A DNA stretch of 15,278 nt from the NCBI GenBank assembly GCA_023391905.1, contig JAEWAD010000033.1, positions 1 to 15,278 on the forward strand, in the 5' to 3' direction. Shown here piece by piece: positions 13,958 to 15,278 of this stretch (positions within the stretch are counted from its first letter, which is position 1; every line of letters starts with the position of its first letter). This DNA comes from Pseudomonadota bacterium. GTDB taxonomy: Bacteria; Pseudomonadota; Alphaproteobacteria; Rhizobiales; Kaistiaceae. The position numbers and the translations under genes are program-made. Under the pieces are notes generated by a model, which was not told where the DNA came from, did not search any database, and worked only from the letters and a program-made list of their open reading frames with translations.

Positions 13958-15278
13958 TTGCTTAACCGCATCGTCGCCGCGGTCTTGTTTGTCCTGTTCG
14001 CAACCGTGGGCGCGGCCACGCATGTGCAGGCGCTCGACGCCGTCAACATTCCGCTGGACGGCACGACGCTGGACCTGACCCGGGCGGTGGAACGCGCCTC
14101 GCGCGACCCGTCGGATCGCGTCCAGGTTTCGACCGCGCCCGGCGCGGACGGCATCGTCCGCCGCATCGAAGTGCGCTCCAACGAAGCCGGCGGCACCTCC
14201 TACTGGGTCTCCTTCGCGCTCACCAACAATGGCGACGAGCAGATCGACCGCCTGCTGGTGGCACCGCATTTCCGCCTCGCCAATTCCGGCCTGCTGATCC
14301 CCGATCTCGGCGCCTCGCGCATCGCGACCGTGACGCCGAGCCAGGGCTTCGCGCCGGAACGCCAGCCGAGCCAGGAAGCCGACGTCTTCCGCATCACGCT
14401 CGATCCCGGCGCGGTCGTGACCTTCGTGGCCGAGCTGCGCACGCCGGTTCTGCCGCAGCTCTATCTCTGGGATCCCGACAACTACAAGGACGCGATCAAC
14501 AGCTACACGCTGTATCACGGCATCGTCCTCGGCATTTCCGGCCTGCTGGCGCTGTTCCTGACCATCGTCTTCGTGGTCAAGGGCACGGCGATGTTCCCGG
14601 CGACGGCGGCGCTCGCCTGGTCGGTGCTGATCTATCTCGCCATCGATTTCGGCTTCTGGAACAAGGTGATCCAGATCGCGCCCGGCGACGACAAGATGTG
14701 GCGTGCCTTCGCCGAGGTGCTGCTCTCGGCGACGCTGCTGATCTTCACCTACACCTATCTGAACCTGAACCGCTGGCACGCCCGCTACAGCCACGCGACC
14801 ATCGCCTGGCTCGTCGGCCTGCTGATCCTGCTCGGCGTCGCCGTGTTCGAGCCGGGCATCGCCGCCGGCGTCGCCCGCTTCTCCTTCGGCCTCACGGTCA
14901 CGCTCGGCTTCGTCGTCATCCTCTATCTGGCGATGCACCACTACGACCGCGCCATCATGCTGATCCCGACCTGGGTGCTGCTGATGGTGTGGATCCTCGG
15001 CGCCTATCTGACCGTGACCGGCAATTTGACCAACGACGTCATCCAGCCGGCGCTGAATGGCGGCCTGGTGCTGATCGTGCTCCTGATCGGCTTCACGGTG
15101 ATGCAGCACGCCTTCGCCGGCGGTGCCTTCGCGCCCGGCCTTCTCACCGACACCGAGCGCAAGGCTTTGGCGCTCACCGGCTCCGGCGACGTCGTCTGGG
15201 ACTGGGACGTGCCGGCCGACCGCATCTATGTCAGCCCCGAGGCCGACGCCATGCTGGGCGTCAAGCGCGGCACCCTCG
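13958..15278 (+). CDS. 7TM sensor protein entering a PAS domain (probable c-di-GMP enzyme), cut by right edge
   Basis: The first 440 residues of a larger membrane sensor are visible. A signal peptide (about 1-25, ending HVQA) precedes a periplasmic beta-rich domain (about 27-180). Seven hydrophobic segments follow, roughly at 189-208, 215-233, 249-268, 281-298, 308-326, 333-353 and 367-384, which matches a 7TMR-DISM-like layout. From about 400 a PAS domain begins (LTGSGDVVWDWDVPADRIYVS). In comparable rhizobial proteins GGDEF and EAL domains come next, but they are outside the window, so enzyme type is inference. No in-frame ATG exists near the start. TTG at 13958 has GGAGG eight bases upstream (13945-13949); TTG at 13955 is equally possible. 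It is in the same direction as the acetyltransferase gene, 129 bases away. Confidence 0.85.
   Translation, partial: MLNRIVAAVLFVLFATVGAATHVQALDAVNIPLDGTTLDLTRAVERASRDPSDRVQVSTAPGADGIVRRIEVRSNEAGGTSYWVSFALTNNGDEQIDRLLVAPHFRLANSGLLIPDLGASRIATVTPSQGFAPERQPSQEADVFRITLDPGAVVTFVAELRTPVLPQLYLWDPDNYKDAINSYTLYHGIVLGISGLLALFLTIVFVVKGTAMFPATAALAWSVLIYLAIDFGFWNKVIQIAPGDDKMWRAFAEVLLSATLLIFTYTYLNLNRWHARYSHATIAWLVGLLILLGVAVFEPGIAAGVARFSFGLTVTLGFVVILYLAMHHYDRAIMLIPTWVLLMVWILGAYLTVTGNLTNDVIQPALNGGLVLIVLLIGFTVMQHAFAGGAFAPGLLTDTERKALALTGSGDVVWDWDVPADRIYVSPEADAMLGVKRGTL

Noticed and set aside
13133..15109. 658-codon minus-strand open frame opposite the acetyltransferase and sensor genes
   Set aside because: The composition is His/Asp/Gln/Arg-rich, typical of antisense frames, while the plus strand has clear GNAT, membrane and PAS features.

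Overview
The window is high-GC, gene-dense DNA (my estimate about two-thirds GC) and reads as chromosomal sequence from an alphaproteobacterium, most likely of the Hyphomicrobiales (Rhizobiales). The evidence is a CcrM-type GANTC methyltransferase with CtrA-like boxes upstream, the order thrC - M16 peptidase - RimJ-like acetyltransferase - 7TM/PAS sensor, and a tandem glycine riboswitch ahead of gcvTH. I see no insertion sequence, phage gene, CRISPR array, tRNA or rRNA. Twelve genes are called on the two strands, two of them cut by the window edges.

Layout. 1-1073 (-): ccrM, missing only the last few codons at the left edge. 1074-1272: divergent promoter region with CtrA-type half-sites. 1273-2718 (+): exported von Willebrand A protein with three Ig-like repeats. 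2890-4590 (+): tight set of a HAD phosphatase, bioY (TTG start) and a cysteine-rich DUF1284 protein whose GTG overlaps the bioY stop. 4604-4650: long palindrome between converging genes. 4657-9157 (-): glycine cleavage operon gcvT-gcvH-gcvPA-gcvPB, read from right to left, with the P-protein split in two. 9158-9554: the gcv leader, with a promoter, two glycine aptamers and a translation-type expression platform. 9555-10217 (-): lipoprotein of unknown function. 10386-13828 (+): thrC, M16 zinc peptidase and GNAT acetyltransferase. 13958 to the end (+): N-terminal half of a 7TM sensor entering a PAS domain.

How it works together. The gcv operon is a self-contained glycine-degrading unit supplying one-carbon groups. 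Its leader shows a ligand-free fold that would bury the gcvT ribosome binding site, so glycine should turn the operon on. Upstream of ccrM the half-sites suggest cell-cycle control. bioY gives biotin uptake, and the coupled DUF1284 protein is a candidate partner of unknown role. The rest is core metabolism, protein processing and signalling.

I did not find an obviously new defence or mobile system. The least understood items are the DUF1284-bioY coupling, the VWA protein with an altered metal site, the lipoprotein, the 13-codon ORF before the M16 gene and the inverted repeat around the gcv -35 element.
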